Assembly: GCA_902517425.1 (NCBI GenBank)
Contig: CABYCI010000004.1
Span: 1 to 52,087, forward strand
Origin: an uncultured SAR86 cluster bacterium
GTDB taxonomy: Bacteria; Pseudomonadota; Gammaproteobacteria; Magnimaribacterales; D2472
Length of the DNA: 52,087 nt
Direction: 5' to 3'
Under the pieces are notes generated by a model. The model did no database searches and was not told the origin of the DNA. It saw only the letters and a program-made list of their open reading frames with translations. The position numbers and the translations under genes are program-made. Below are positions 19,117 to 27,344 of the stretch, piece after piece (position 1 is the first letter of the stretch; each line of letters starts with the position of its first letter).

Positions 19117-19146
19117 CATATTATGGGTATTTTTGCCCATAATATG
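19117..19146. repeat. Perfect 11-bp hairpin after ahcY
   Basis: CATATTATGGG at 19117-19127 is exactly complementary to CCCATAATATG at 19136-19146, with an eight-base loop TATTTTTG. It begins 11 bases after the ahcY stop and ends four bases before the small lipoprotein gene. The stem is strong for this genome, but no T-run follows it, so it is not a classical intrinsic terminator. It may mark a processing or attenuation point between metK-ahcY and the lysA operon. Confidence 0.6.
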
Positions 19147-19150
19147 GCTT

Positions 19151-19234
19151 GTGAATATTTATAAAATAGTTATAACTCTTTGTCTCCTTATCTATCTCCA
19201 TGGTTGTGGAGTCAAAGGCCCTATTATTTTTTAA
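19151..19234 (+). CDS. lptM: LptM/YifL-like mini lipoprotein
   Basis: This gene is too short for the ORF track. A GTG-started frame encodes 27 residues: a short basic start, a hydrophobic stretch, the lipobox-like LHGC, and then CGVKGPIIF and stop. CGxKGP is the hallmark of LptM (formerly YifL), the small lipoprotein that helps LptD disulfide maturation in the outer-membrane LPS translocon. It is encoded next to lysA/dapF in gammaproteobacteria, as here. The His at the lipobox -2 position is unusual, no good ribosome binding site is visible, and the mature part would be only nine residues. Position and motif together make this likely, but the start codon is uncertain. Confidence 0.65.
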   Translation: MNIYKIVITLCLLIYLHGCGVKGPIIF

Positions 19235-19249
19235 TACCTTAAATCTAGA

Positions 19250-20489
19250 ATGGACTATTTTTCTTACAAAAATAACAAACTATATTGTGAAGATGTGGAT
19301 CTTCAAGAAATAGCTAAGGAATGTGGAACTCCTTGTTATGTTTATTCAAAAAAAACATTAGAAAGGCATGTTGAAGTATACAAAAATGCTTTCAAAACTA
19401 AAGATAACTTAATTTGTTTTTTCAGTTAAATCCTTAAGCAACATCTCAATACTTGAATTGATAAATAAGAAGGGTTGTGGTTTTGATGTTGTTTCTGGCG
19501 GTGAGTTAAGAAGAGCTCTGCATGTTGGTGCTGATCCTAAGAAAATAATTTTTAGTGGTGTTGGCAAATCGTACGAAGAGATTCTTTTAGGAGTTCAAAA
19601 TAATATTCTTTCTTTTAATATTGAGTCAGAAGCAGAGGTTTATAGAATTGAAGAAATTGCATCATCGCAGAACAAAATTGTAGATGTTGGCATCAGGTTC
19701 AATCCAGAAGTCGATTCTGGAGGGCATGAGTATATAAAAACTGGTAGAAAAGGAGATAAGTTTGGAATATCTTCAAATGATTCAATTTTAGAGATTGCTG
19801 ATTATATTTATCAATCAAAAAATCTTAATTTAGTAGGCTTAGCGTGTCATATAGGATCTCAAATACTAGATCTAGAAAGCTATCGACTAACTGCTAAAAA
19901 CATAAAAGAACTTTCAATTAATATAAAAAAGATTGGGCATAAATTAAATTTTCTTGATCTTGGAGGAGGTCTTGGAATTCCTTATGAAAATGATAAAACC
20001 CCATCACCTGAAGAATTAATCTCAATTATTGAAGAAGAACTAATAGATATAGACGAAATGATTGTTCTAGAGCCTGGTAGAAGTATTTCAGGAAATGCAG
20101 GAATTCTTCTTACTACAGTTGAATATATTAAAGATAATTTTTTAATTGCTGATGCAGCTATGAATGATCTTCTTAGGCCTGCTTTATACAAAGCAAAACA
20201 TGACGTATGGAATTTGAAAGAAACAAAGACTATTGATCAAATTTGGACAATTGTTGGTCCAGTCTGTGAGTCATCGGATGTTATTGCAAAAGAGCATCGG
20301 ATCAATGCTGATGAAGGCGATGTTCTTGCAATTAAGACTGCTGGTGCATATGGGTTTGTGATGTCTTCAAATTACAACTCTAGAATGCGACCAGCTGAAG
20401 TTCTAGTTGACGATGAAACATTCAATATTATCCGCTCAAGAGAATCATTTGATGATCTTATAAAAAATGAAATGAATCTAAATGATTAA
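19250..20489 (+). CDS. lysA: Diaminopimelate decarboxylase with an apparent 1-nt frameshift
   Basis: LysA makes lysine from meso-diaminopimelate with PLP. The frame from ATG 19250 encodes an excellent LysA N-terminus (CGTPCYVYSKKTLERH) but stops at 19427-19429. The rest continues one base out of frame (the track ORF starting at TTG 19458). Removing one T from the six-T run at 19417-19422 restores ICFSVKSLSNISILE, which contains the PLP-lysine motif (YAVKAN-like). The joined gene is then exactly 413 codons with 412 residues, the normal length. Downstream motifs are all intact: CHIGSQ, GGGLGIPY, EPGRS, CESSD and AYGFVMSSNYN. Everything else is well conserved, so sequencing or assembly error, or a very recent mutation, is likelier than decay. 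dapF overlaps its end by eight bases. Confidence 0.9.
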
Positions 20490-21258
20490 TTTTGAGAAAT
20501 GGCATGGCAATGGGAATGATTTTGTCATTATTAACTCCATTGAGGAGAGCATTAAGCTAAAAAAAAGTTTTATAAAAAAAACTGCGGACCGGAATATGGG
20601 TGTTGGATTTGATCAGTTAATCCATATTGGGTTGCCTACAAAGGATAATCATGACTTCTTTGTAAAATTTTATAACGCTGATGGATCGGAGGCAGGAATG
20701 TGTCTAAATGGAATAAGATGTGCATCTTCATATGTTTGGAAAAAGAGCCTAGCACCCAAGAGAGAAATAAATCTAAGAACTAAGCATATGAATATAAAGT
20801 GTTCTCCTAAAGGAGATAGCCAAGTTTCGGCACTTATAAGAAGACCTTGTAAAATAGATAATCAATTACTAGATAAAAAATTAAAGAAAATTATTAGTAA
20901 TGACATTTTCTTATCAAATATTGGTAATAATCATTTAGGAATTAAAATGCAGTCGGTGGAAAAAGTTGATCTAAATATGCTCTATAAAAAAATAGAGAAA
21001 CTCATTAAGAGCTTAGATATAAATTTATCAATATTTACTAAGAAGGATAAATTCATCCAAATTAGAACATACGAAAATGGAGTTGGTGAAACTCTTTCAT
21101 GTGGTTCGGCTGCTCTATGTGTTGCTTCACATTTTATAAATGATAAGGCAATAAAAATAAAATCATTTGGGGGACAGCTAAGATTTGAAAATCATCAAGA
21201 TGGTATATTAATGTCTGGGCCTACTAATTTTATTTATAAAGGAAATATTGATGAGTAA
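20482..21258 (+). CDS. dapF: Diaminopimelate epimerase
   Basis: DapF converts LL- to meso-diaminopimelate, the substrate of LysA and a peptidoglycan building block. The opening FEKWHGNGNDFVIIN and the first catalytic cysteine in DGSEAGMCLNGIRC are present, and the second is in GETLSCGSAA. The 258-residue length is slightly shorter than the usual 274. It overlaps lysA and the DUF484 gene by eight bases each, a tightly coupled lysA-dapF-DUF484-xerC order typical of gammaproteobacteria. Confidence 0.95.
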   Translation: MINFEKWHGNGNDFVIINSIEESIKLKKSFIKKTADRNMGVGFDQLIHIGLPTKDNHDFFVKFYNADGSEAGMCLNGIRCASSYVWKKSLAPKREINLRTKHMNIKCSPKGDSQVSALIRRPCKIDNQLLDKKLKKIISNDIFLSNIGNNHLGIKMQSVEKVDLNMLYKKIEKLIKSLDINLSIFTKKDKFIQIRTYENGVGETLSCGSAALCVASHFINDKAIKIKSFGGQLRFENHQDGILMSGPTNFIYKGNIDE

Positions 21259-21871
21259 AGAACTGGATCCTAAAGATGTAGAATTATTTCTATTAGATAA
21301 TTTAAATTTCTTTGAATCAAGAGAATCTTTGGTTGGGGAGTTAAATTTTAAGCACTCTTCTGCTTCTGCAGCCTCTATTCTTGAGAGGCAGGTTAAAAAA
21401 TTAAGAGAAGAGCATAAAAGTTTAATGGATCTTCTGTCGTCCTTTATAAAGACGGCATCTATTAATGAGGATCTTTTCAATAAATCAAAAGATCTAACGT
21501 TAGAGATTTTAGATTCTGGCACCAAGCAGGAGACCGTAAATGTAGTTGAATCAAGTTTTAGTAATGACTTTAAAGTTGATAAATGTTCGCTAGAATTTTA
21601 TAAAAATACTGAGATTGACGAAATTGAAAATATTACTGGCCTTTCTTTTCATAAAGGGGCTATTCATTGTGGTTCTTTTTCATCCGAAAAAATGAATGCC
21701 TTATTTAAAGATGAGACTATTCAATCAATGGTAATTGCTGTGGTGGTTGTTAAAAATGAAATTGGGTTATTAAAACTTGGAAGTCTTGATAGAACTAAAT
21801 ATCTTGGCGATGAAGACACAACATTTATTCAATATATTAGAGATATTTTAGAAGTGAAATTAACTAAGTGA
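21251..21871 (+). CDS. DUF484 family protein (YigA-like)
   Basis: The 206-residue protein matches DUF484 by position between dapF and xerC and by its layout. A short N-terminal helical region contains FLLDNLNFFESRESLVGEL, followed by SSASAASILERQVKKLRE, and the C-terminal part is GAF-like. No biochemical role is established to my knowledge. I start at ATG 21251 (MSKELDPKDV); the track's TTG one codon earlier is unnecessary. It overlaps dapF by eight bases and is three bases from xerC. Confidence 0.88.
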   Translation: MSKELDPKDVELFLLDNLNFFESRESLVGELNFKHSSASAASILERQVKKLREEHKSLMDLLSSFIKTASINEDLFNKSKDLTLEILDSGTKQETVNVVESSFSNDFKVDKCSLEFYKNTEIDEIENITGLSFHKGAIHCGSFSSEKMNALFKDETIQSMVIAVVVVKNEIGLLKLGSLDRTKYLGDEDTTFIQYIRDILEVKLTK

Positions 21872-21874
21872 TGT

Positions 21875-22759
21875 ATGTCCATTGATAGTGATATTAAAGA
21901 ATATTTAGTTTTTGTTTCACAGGTAAAAAATCTTTCAGAAAATACTACAAAATCATATCAACGAGATCTTAAAAAACTATGTTTATTTCTTGAGAGCCTT
22001 AAGATAACAGATTATACAGACGTAAGTATGGATATCTGTTCTGCATGGATTGGTGATTTGTTTTCACAAAATAATAACCCTAGGAGTATTCAAAGACATT
22101 TATCCTCAGCAAAGGGATTCTTTCGTTTTTTAAAAAAAAATAATCTAATTGCTGCCTCACCATTTGAATTGGTAACAGCTCCAAAGTCTGCGAGCAATTT
22201 GCCTGAAGTATTAACACCAGAAGATGTTGAGCAGCTTTTAAATTTTAAACCAAGTAGCCTTATTGAAATTCGTGATCTAGCAATTGTTGAAATGATGTAT
22301 TCGTCAGGCTTGAGGGTTTCGGAAACAGTCAATATAAACGTTAGTGATTTTGAGGAAGGTATGAGTTTTCTGAGAGTGCTTGGTAAAGGATCTAAGACGA
22401 GATTAGTGCCTATTGGAAGATTTGCTATTTCCGCAATTAATAATTGGTTAGGTGAAAGAGACAAAATAGTTTCCAACACGGATGCTTTATTCTTAAATTC
22501 AAAAGGCACCAGATTAACCGTTAGAAGTGTTCAATTAAGACTAAAAAAAATGGCTTTAAAACAAGGTCTACCTCCTATTCATCCACATATGCTTAGACAT
22601 AGCTTTGCAACGCATATGCTTGAATCAAGTGGTGATTTAAGAACAATACAAGAACTCTTAGGACATAGCTCATTATCAACAACTCAAATATATACAAAGC
22701 TTGATTATCAACATTTGGCAAAAATTTATGATCAAGCTCATCCACGTGCAAAAAAATGA
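21875..22759 (+). CDS. xerC: Tyrosine recombinase XerC
   Basis: XerC with XerD resolves chromosome dimers at dif. The N-terminal SAM-like core-binding domain (residues about 1-90) is followed by the catalytic domain with Arg in [10 protein letters not shown], Lys in [22 protein letters not shown] (HxxR), [15 protein letters not shown] (His) and the nucleophilic Tyr. The 294-residue length is normal. Location in the dapF-DUF484-xerC-yigB operon makes it the housekeeping XerC rather than an integrase of a mobile element. Confidence 0.95.
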   Translation: MSIDSDIKEYLVFVSQVKNLSENTTKSYQRDLKKLCLFLESLKITDYTDVSMDICSAWIGDLFSQNNNPRSIQRHLSSAKGFFRFLKKNNLIAASPFELVTAPKSASNLPEVLTPEDVEQLLNFKPSSLIEIRDLAIVEMMYSSGLRVSETVNINVSDFEEGMSFLRVLGKGSKTRLVPIGRFAISAINNWLGERDKIVSNTDALFLNSKGTRLTVRSVQLRLKKMALKQGLPPIHPHMLRHSFATHMLESSGDLRTIQELLGHSSLSTTQIYTKLDYQHLAKIYDQAHPRAKK

Positions 22760-23457
22760 AGAAAATTAAGTTAATTACATTTGATCTTGATGACACCCTT
22801 TGGGATAACGTCCCAACTATTACAAGAGCTGAGATTGATACAAGAAAATGGATTGAAAATAAAGTCGGAAAAATTGAGTGGGGTGACTTTAGTGACTTCC
22901 TTGATCTTAGAGAAATCCTAATAAAAGAAGATCCGATTATTGAATGGGATATAAGTAAGCTACGGAAGGAGATTTTTAGAAAAAAATTAGCTCACATAGA
23001 ACCATTAAGTTTAAGAAACAAGCTTGTGGAAGAAGCTTTTTCTATCTTTATTAATAAAAGACATGAAGTTGAGTTATTTGATGGAGTTGAAGACGCATTA
23101 AAGATTTTATCTAAAAAATATATTCTAGGTGTTCTTACTAACGGTAACGCTGATGTATATAAGTTTAAATTCGGTAAGTATTTTAACTTTGCAATTAGTT
23201 CCTTGGAGGCTAAGAATAGCAAGCCTAATCGAGCTCATTTTGATGTGGCTATGCAGAAAACTAAAGACATAGCATATGATCAAATCCTTCACATTGGAGA
23301 TCATCAAATTAATGACATTCTATTCGCATACAATCTTGGTATAGACACTTTGTGGTTTAATAATAATAATGCCGAGTGGGTTCAAGATTTTGAGAAACCT
23401 CAGGAATTTAATTCGTGGAATTTATTACCTGAAATAATAAAAAATAAATATGAGTGA
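22756..23457 (+). CDS. yigB: HAD-family phosphatase, YigB-like
   Basis: This haloacid-dehalogenase hydrolase has motif [12 protein letters not shown], motif [11 protein letters not shown], a lysine near NSKPNRAHF and motif [13 protein letters not shown]. YigB in E. coli is one of the phosphatases acting on 5-amino-6-(5-phospho-D-ribitylamino)uracil in flavin synthesis, and it has the same position after xerC. Substrate assignment here is by synteny and is inferred. It overlaps xerC as ATGA and ubiK by eight bases. The 233-residue length is standard. Confidence 0.88.
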   Translation: MKKIKLITFDLDDTLWDNVPTITRAEIDTRKWIENKVGKIEWGDFSDFLDLREILIKEDPIIEWDISKLRKEIFRKKLAHIEPLSLRNKLVEEAFSIFINKRHEVELFDGVEDALKILSKKYILGVLTNGNADVYKFKFGKYFNFAISSLEAKNSKPNRAHFDVAMQKTKDIAYDQILHIGDHQINDILFAYNLGIDTLWFNNNNAEWVQDFEKPQEFNSWNLLPEIIKNKYE

Positions 23458-23680
23458 AAAAGATTTATCAAAGGCTTTAAGAAATATCATTGAGAAAGAG
23501 CTTAAGAGTTTGAGCAAGTTATTACCCAAAGACGTTATATCAAATATTGAAAAGAAAATATCTCCACAAATTGAAGAGATTATTGAACAAAGCGGTTATG
23601 TTAAAAAGTCAAAGTACGATAATCTTGAAAGAATAATTGATGATTTAGAGGAAAGGGTTAAGGATTTAGAAAAAGATTAA
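23450..23680 (+). CDS. ubiK: Ubiquinone biosynthesis accessory factor UbiK (BMFP family)
   Basis: This 76-residue protein is predicted to be helical and ends in a strong coiled coil (NLERIIDDLEERVKDLEKD). That matches the UbiK/YqiC family of small trimeric, membrane-associated proteins that work with UbiJ in the Ubi complex. The family is also called BMFP, for its membrane-fusogenic activity. Identification rests on length, the coiled-coil ending and the conserved LPKDV segment, so it is good but not certain. It is the last gene of the plus operon; its stop overlaps the stop of the convergent cupredoxin gene by four bases. Confidence 0.8.
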   Translation: MSEKDLSKALRNIIEKELKSLSKLLPKDVISNIEKKISPQIEEIIEQSGYVKKSKYDNLERIIDDLEERVKDLEKD

Positions 23681-24264
23681 AGTTGGCTTAGATATGTATC
23701 TATTCTTTCTGCATTCATAATAAAACTAGATTTAAGATTCTGCGAAGCTTCTTTAACTTCACTCATGTTAACTGCATCCCCCACTTGAATAACTCCAATC
23801 ATAGCCATCATTACGTGAGGATCACATTGGTATACATACACACCTTCGGTATCCAAGGTAACGCTAATATCGCTATTTAGAGCGCCAGCCCAAGGTTTAG
23901 CACCTGTCGGCACCATCCCATCAATAGTTACAGAATTATGCGACATATCGGTAGCTTTAAAGTGCACTGTATCTCCCTTGGAAACTTTTATTACAGCCGG
24001 TTCAAATATCATCTGCCCACCCTCACCAGTGTTAAGCATTTTTACAATATGTTCGTTTCCTTCAGAAAGTTCTACTTTTTGAACCTCAATAGGAGCGGCT
24101 GCTACAACCTGACTTGCTTGAGATGAGCTTCCACAGTCTTGTCCCTCTAGACAAACTTGAACAGGAACTAACAATCTATTTTTTACTGCCTCATCATATT
24201 TTTTTCCATTAAAAAGCAACAAGAAGCACAGAGGAAGTATTAGTAAAAATATTTTATTTCTCAT
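23677..24264 (-). CDS. Pseudoazurin-like type I copper protein
   Basis: This is a periplasmic blue-copper electron carrier with a hydrophobic N-terminal signal or anchor (IFLLILPLCFLLLF). The copper ligands fit pseudoazurin spacing: His109 (SHNSV), Cys147, His150 and Met155 (QCDPHVMMAM), so His to Cys is 38 residues, Cys to His 3 and Cys to Met 8. At 195 residues it is longer than usual. A segment of about 40 residues with PVQVCLEGQDCG sits between the signal and the cupredoxin domain, and there is a helical tail. It follows dsbA by six bases, in a cluster with cytochrome c4, which suggests a role in electron transfer near the oxidase. The donor and acceptor are inferred. Confidence 0.88.
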   Translation of the reverse strand: MRNKIFLLILPLCFLLLFNGKKYDEAVKNRLLVPVQVCLEGQDCGSSSQASQVVAAAPIEVQKVELSEGNEHIVKMLNTGEGGQMIFEPAVIKVSKGDTVHFKATDMSHNSVTIDGMVPTGAKPWAGALNSDISVTLDTEGVYVYQCDPHVMMAMIGVIQVGDAVNMSEVKEASQNLKSSFIMNAERIDTYLSQL

Positions 24265-24270
24265 AAGTTA

Positions 24271-24894
24271 TTAGGAATTAGATCTTTGAAGATCAACAAC
24301 AAAATCAACAATGTTGAGCATTTCCTCATAAGATCTTTTAGTTTCAATAATATATTTGCCATCTACAACAATCATTGGAGTAGAATCTATCTTTAATTGT
24401 TTGGAATGTTTTGCATCACGATTTATTTTTTGTTTAATCGTAAATGAATTTAAGTATTGTTCTGTCATCTCAGGTGCAACACCAAAATTTTTCAAAAAAT
24501 CTTTAATTCTCTTTGGCGTTTGAAGAAAGTTTCCCTCTTTATGAATTGTTACAAAAACTGCAGAATGAGTCGATGGATCTAATTTTAGTGCATCGATAGT
24601 GTAATAAAGTGCGGCATGTAATTGATGAACTGGGCTCCATGGTACTGGCATTTTTGAAAATTTAATATCGGATCCTTGTTTGGAAGCCCAATCATTAATT
24701 GCAGGTTCAAATGAATAACACCCACCGCATCCATACCAGAATGATTCAGTTACCTCGACTATGCCATCTTTTTTAACAGGCAAAGGATTGTCCACAATTC
24801 TATAATCTAAGCCTAGTCGATACTCCGCATTTATAGATATTGAAAATATCGCTATGAAAAGAATCACAAAATTATTATTTATATATTTCTTCAT
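24271..24894 (-). CDS. dsbA: Thiol:disulfide interchange protein DsbA family
   Basis: This is a periplasmic oxidoreductase that introduces disulfides into exported proteins. An N-terminal signal sequence (VILFIAIFSISINA) is followed by a thioredoxin fold interrupted by a helical insertion. The active site is FWYGCGGCYSFEP, a CGGC motif in place of the CPHC of E. coli DsbA, which may alter redox potential. The cis-proline loop is STPMIVVDGKY. The 207-residue length is normal. It overlaps cytochrome c4 by four bases; dsbA next to cytochrome c4 also occurs in Pseudomonas. A DsbB partner is encoded about 9 kb away in this window. Confidence 0.92.
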   Translation of the reverse strand: MKKYINNNFVILFIAIFSISINAEYRLGLDYRIVDNPLPVKKDGIVEVTESFWYGCGGCYSFEPAINDWASKQGSDIKFSKMPVPWSPVHQLHAALYYTIDALKLDPSTHSAVFVTIHKEGNFLQTPKRIKDFLKNFGVAPEMTEQYLNSFTIKQKINRDAKHSKQLKIDSTPMIVVDGKYIIETKRSYEEMLNIVDFVVDLQRSNS

Positions 24895-25556
24895 TGATAT
24901 ACCCCATGCATATAATTAGCTAAAGCTTCTATTTCATAATCCGTTAAATTCTCAGCAATTGATTGCATGATTAAAGAAGACTCTCCAGCATTTCTTTCTT
25001 TTGATCTGTAAGCTTTTAACGAAGATGTTAAGTAACCAATTTGTTGGCCTCCAACAGATGGATATCCAGCAAGACTATTGCCTTGGCCATAAACGCCATG
25101 ACAAGACGTGCAAGCAGGTATTTGCTCTTTCATATTCCCAAATCTATACAATTGAGTGCCTAAAGCAAGCAGTTCTTCATCATTTTTTGCTTGACCACCA
25201 CTAATATTATACTTTGAATAAAAAGCTGCAATATCTAATAAATCTTCATCATTTAGCGTTTGAAGGTAAGGGGTGACAGCCATCATTAAAACATTCATTC
25301 TTTCTCCATCTCTAAAGTATTTTAGTTGTTCATATAAATACTTTTGATTTTGTCCAGCAAGCTTAGGCCAGTCAGTACTAATACTATTACCATCAGCACC
25401 ATGACATGCAGCACATGACTCAACTAGTTGCGATCCTTTATCAGCATCACCAGAAGAAAAAGTTTTAGGCATCTCCATTTTCTTTGACTTATCTTCAGCA
25501 GCATCGCTTAGGCTAGAAAAGCCGACAAGGATAAATAATATTAAAAGATATTTCAT
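24891..25556 (-). CDS. Cytochrome c4, diheme
   Basis: This periplasmic or membrane-associated diheme cytochrome donates electrons to terminal oxidases. It has a cleavable signal peptide (LLILFILVGFSSLSDA) and two CxxCH heme sites, CAACHGADGNS near residue 45 and CTSCHGVYGQG near residue 145. Each lies in a class I cytochrome domain, with methionines (MNVLMMAV and IMQSIAEN) as probable axial ligands. The 221-residue length is typical. It leads the minus cluster cytochrome c4-dsbA-cupredoxin and carries upstream the 13-base sequence shared with the cox operon leader. Confidence 0.95.
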   Translation of the reverse strand: MKYLLILFILVGFSSLSDAAEDKSKKMEMPKTFSSGDADKGSQLVESCAACHGADGNSISTDWPKLAGQNQKYLYEQLKYFRDGERMNVLMMAVTPYLQTLNDEDLLDIAAFYSKYNISGGQAKNDEELLALGTQLYRFGNMKEQIPACTSCHGVYGQGNSLAGYPSVGGQQIGYLTSSLKAYRSKERNAGESSLIMQSIAENLTDYEIEALANYMHGVYQ

Positions 25557-25564
25557 TAATGATA

Positions 25565-25577
25565 TAAGTGTGTCTTA
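25565..25577 (-). promoter_or_regulatory. 13-base element shared with cox leader (copy 1)
   Basis: On the minus strand this reads TAAGACACACTTA, an imperfectly spaced inverted repeat (TAAG-N5-CTTA) ending eight bases before the cytochrome c4 start codon. The identical 13 bases occur in the same orientation ten bases before cox subunit II. A TATAAT hexamer lies just upstream at 25586-25591 on the minus strand. It is a candidate shared regulatory or mRNA leader element; its function is unknown. Confidence 0.5.
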
Positions 25578-25645
25578 TGGGCAGTATTATATATAAATGC
25601 ACCTTTAAGTTACATAAATATTTACTTTAAAAATTAGATATTAAT

Positions 25646-26704
25646 CTAATTTATTAGAAATTTTTTAACAGCTTCTTTTACTTGATCTTGATAACATTCA
25701 ACCTCTGGGCCCATATGACCACAGTCACCATCAATGCTTAAAATATTGAAGCCAACTTTATTTGCTAGATCATTATTTGGTTGCGGTAAAACCATTAAGT
25801 CTGATGAAAATATTATTGAGAATATATCAATTTTTTGAAGTTTTATTATCTGTTCTTCAGATAATTCTCCATTTTCTCTAATGTCATGAGAAATTAAGGC
25901 ATTATTTTGGCTTTCTCGATTAATAAGGTAGTCTTTGGTATTACCTCTTTTTTGAAGTCTTTGAAACCAATCATCAAATTCTTGGGCTCCAAACTCTCTT
26001 TCGACATACTCAGGTGTCCATAACATCAACCCATCTAATGCTGTTATTATTTCAGTGGCCTTTTGTATTTCTTCTTTACTCTTAAAGTTAGACTCTAAAG
26101 CATTTTTTCTTGCAGCATAAAGAAGCTTGTCATAATTAGTATGCCAAGGAGCACCTTCAATGGGTAAAAATTTAGAGGCGAAATTTGGATATTGCATCAT
26201 CCACTCATAAGTTACGTGACCTCCCATTGAAACACCAACTACTGCATGAACATTCTCAATATTGAATGCTTCAGATAAAAGTCTATATTGCGATCTAACA
26301 ATATCTTTTATAGTGAACTCAGGAAAATCTTCTCCATCCTCTAATGAAGTATTGGAAGGAGAGGAAGAAATACCATTTCCAAATAATTCTAATGCTATAA
26401 CAAAATAATCATCTGTATCAACAATTCCCTCAGGGCCAATATAGTTATATTTGTATAAGCTCTCTGTGGTGCCATTGTGCCAAGTTGGAAAAATTATTAT
26501 ATTAGAAAGATCTGCATTCATTTCCCCCCATACTCTGTAACCAATTTTGCAGTTTTTAATTACTTTATTATTTTCTAATGAGCATGTTCCTAAATTTTTA
26601 ATATATAGGTTACCCCTTTCAGAATTAGTATCTATTTCGAGTGCGTCTATATTGATGGCGGTAAAGCTTAAACAAAGAAAAACTATGTATATTAAATGGT
26701 GCAT
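25646..26704 (-). CDS. Exported alpha/beta hydrolase, homoserine O-acetyltransferase (MetX) superfamily
   Basis: The 352-residue protein has an alpha/beta-hydrolase fold of the MetX type. The nucleophile motif is GVSMGGHVTYEW, the acid is probably Asp in FSSDLMVLPQ and the histidine is in DCGHMGPEVE, so the catalytic triad looks complete. Unlike true cytoplasmic MetX it begins with a clear signal peptide (IYIVFLCLSFTAINIDA). Methionine synthesis is therefore unlikely, and an exported esterase or acyltransferase is more plausible. It is an isolated minus-strand gene divergent from engB. The substrate is unknown. Confidence 0.85.
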   Translation of the reverse strand: MHHLIYIVFLCLSFTAINIDALEIDTNSERGNLYIKNLGTCSLENNKVIKNCKIGYRVWGEMNADLSNIIIFPTWHNGTTESLYKYNYIGPEGIVDTDDYFVIALELFGNGISSSPSNTSLEDGEDFPEFTIKDIVRSQYRLLSEAFNIENVHAVVGVSMGGHVTYEWMMQYPNFASKFLPIEGAPWHTNYDKLLYAARKNALESNFKSKEEIQKATEIITALDGLMLWTPEYVEREFGAQEFDDWFQRLQKRGNTKDYLINRESQNNALISHDIRENGELSEEQIIKLQKIDIFSIIFSSDLMVLPQPNNDLANKVGFNILSIDGDCGHMGPEVECYQDQVKEAVKKFLIN

Positions 26705-26762
26705 AAATTTTATTTAGTGATTGTTGTTTATTATTATAAACTTATCAATCTATTAAATAATA

Positions 26763-27344
26763 ATGATGAAAAATATCTTCAAAAATACCGAATTTTTATT
26801 TGGCATTACCAGTTATACAAAATTGCCAGATGATGTTGGCGCTGAGATTCTTCTTGCTGGTAGATCTAATGCTGGAAAATCAAGTGCTCTTAATGTACTA
26901 ACTGATAATCCAAAGCTAGCTAGAATAAGCAAAACACCTGGAAGAACAACAGAAATAAACTTTTTTAAAGTTAATGATAATCTTGTATTGCTTGATCTTC
27001 CTGGCTACGGATATGCAAAGTCTAGTAAAGCAAAGAAAAAAGACTGGGGGCCCTTATTGGGAGAATACTTCCAAAAAAGAAGAGCATTATCAGCAGTAGT
27101 AATATTTATGGATATTCGCCATCCGCTCAAAGAAAGCGATTGGGAAATGATTCATTTATGTAGGAACTATAATGTTCCTTTTATTCCAGCCCTCGCTAAA
27201 AGTGATAAATTATCAAACAACAATATAGCCAAGGCGGTTTCTTTTATCAGAGAAAAAATTCCCGAAGCAAATCCTATTGCTATTTCTTCAAAGGATAAAG
27301 TTGGTTTTGAAAAGCTATCAAAGGCTATAATAGAATTCTGCTAA
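26763..27344 (+). CDS. engB: Ribosome biogenesis GTPase YihA/EngB
   Basis: EngB is a small GTPase needed for 50S ribosome assembly. The G1 motif is GRSNAGKSS, G2 is in TPGRTTEINFF, G3 is DLPGYGYAKSS, G4 is AKSDKL and G5 is ISSKDK. The 193-residue length is normal. In Pseudomonas it also lies between the cytochrome c4/dsbA genes and polA. Its stop overlaps the start of the Coq4-like gene by one base, so the two are probably translated from one message. Confidence 0.96.
   Translation: MMKNIFKNTEFLFGITSYTKLPDDVGAEILLAGRSNAGKSSALNVLTDNPKLARISKTPGRTTEINFFKVNDNLVLLDLPGYGYAKSSKAKKKDWGPLLGEYFQKRRALSAVVIFMDIRHPLKESDWEMIHLCRNYNVPFIPALAKSDKLSNNNIAKAVSFIREKIPEANPIAISSKDKVGFEKLSKAIIEFC

Noticed and set aside
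19415-19429. Programmed -1 frameshifting on T TTT TTC in lysA
   Set aside because: The heptamer is in the right phase for -1 slippage, but the downstream lysA frame requires +1 (or -2). A -1 shift leads to CAG TTA AAT CCT TAA and stops.
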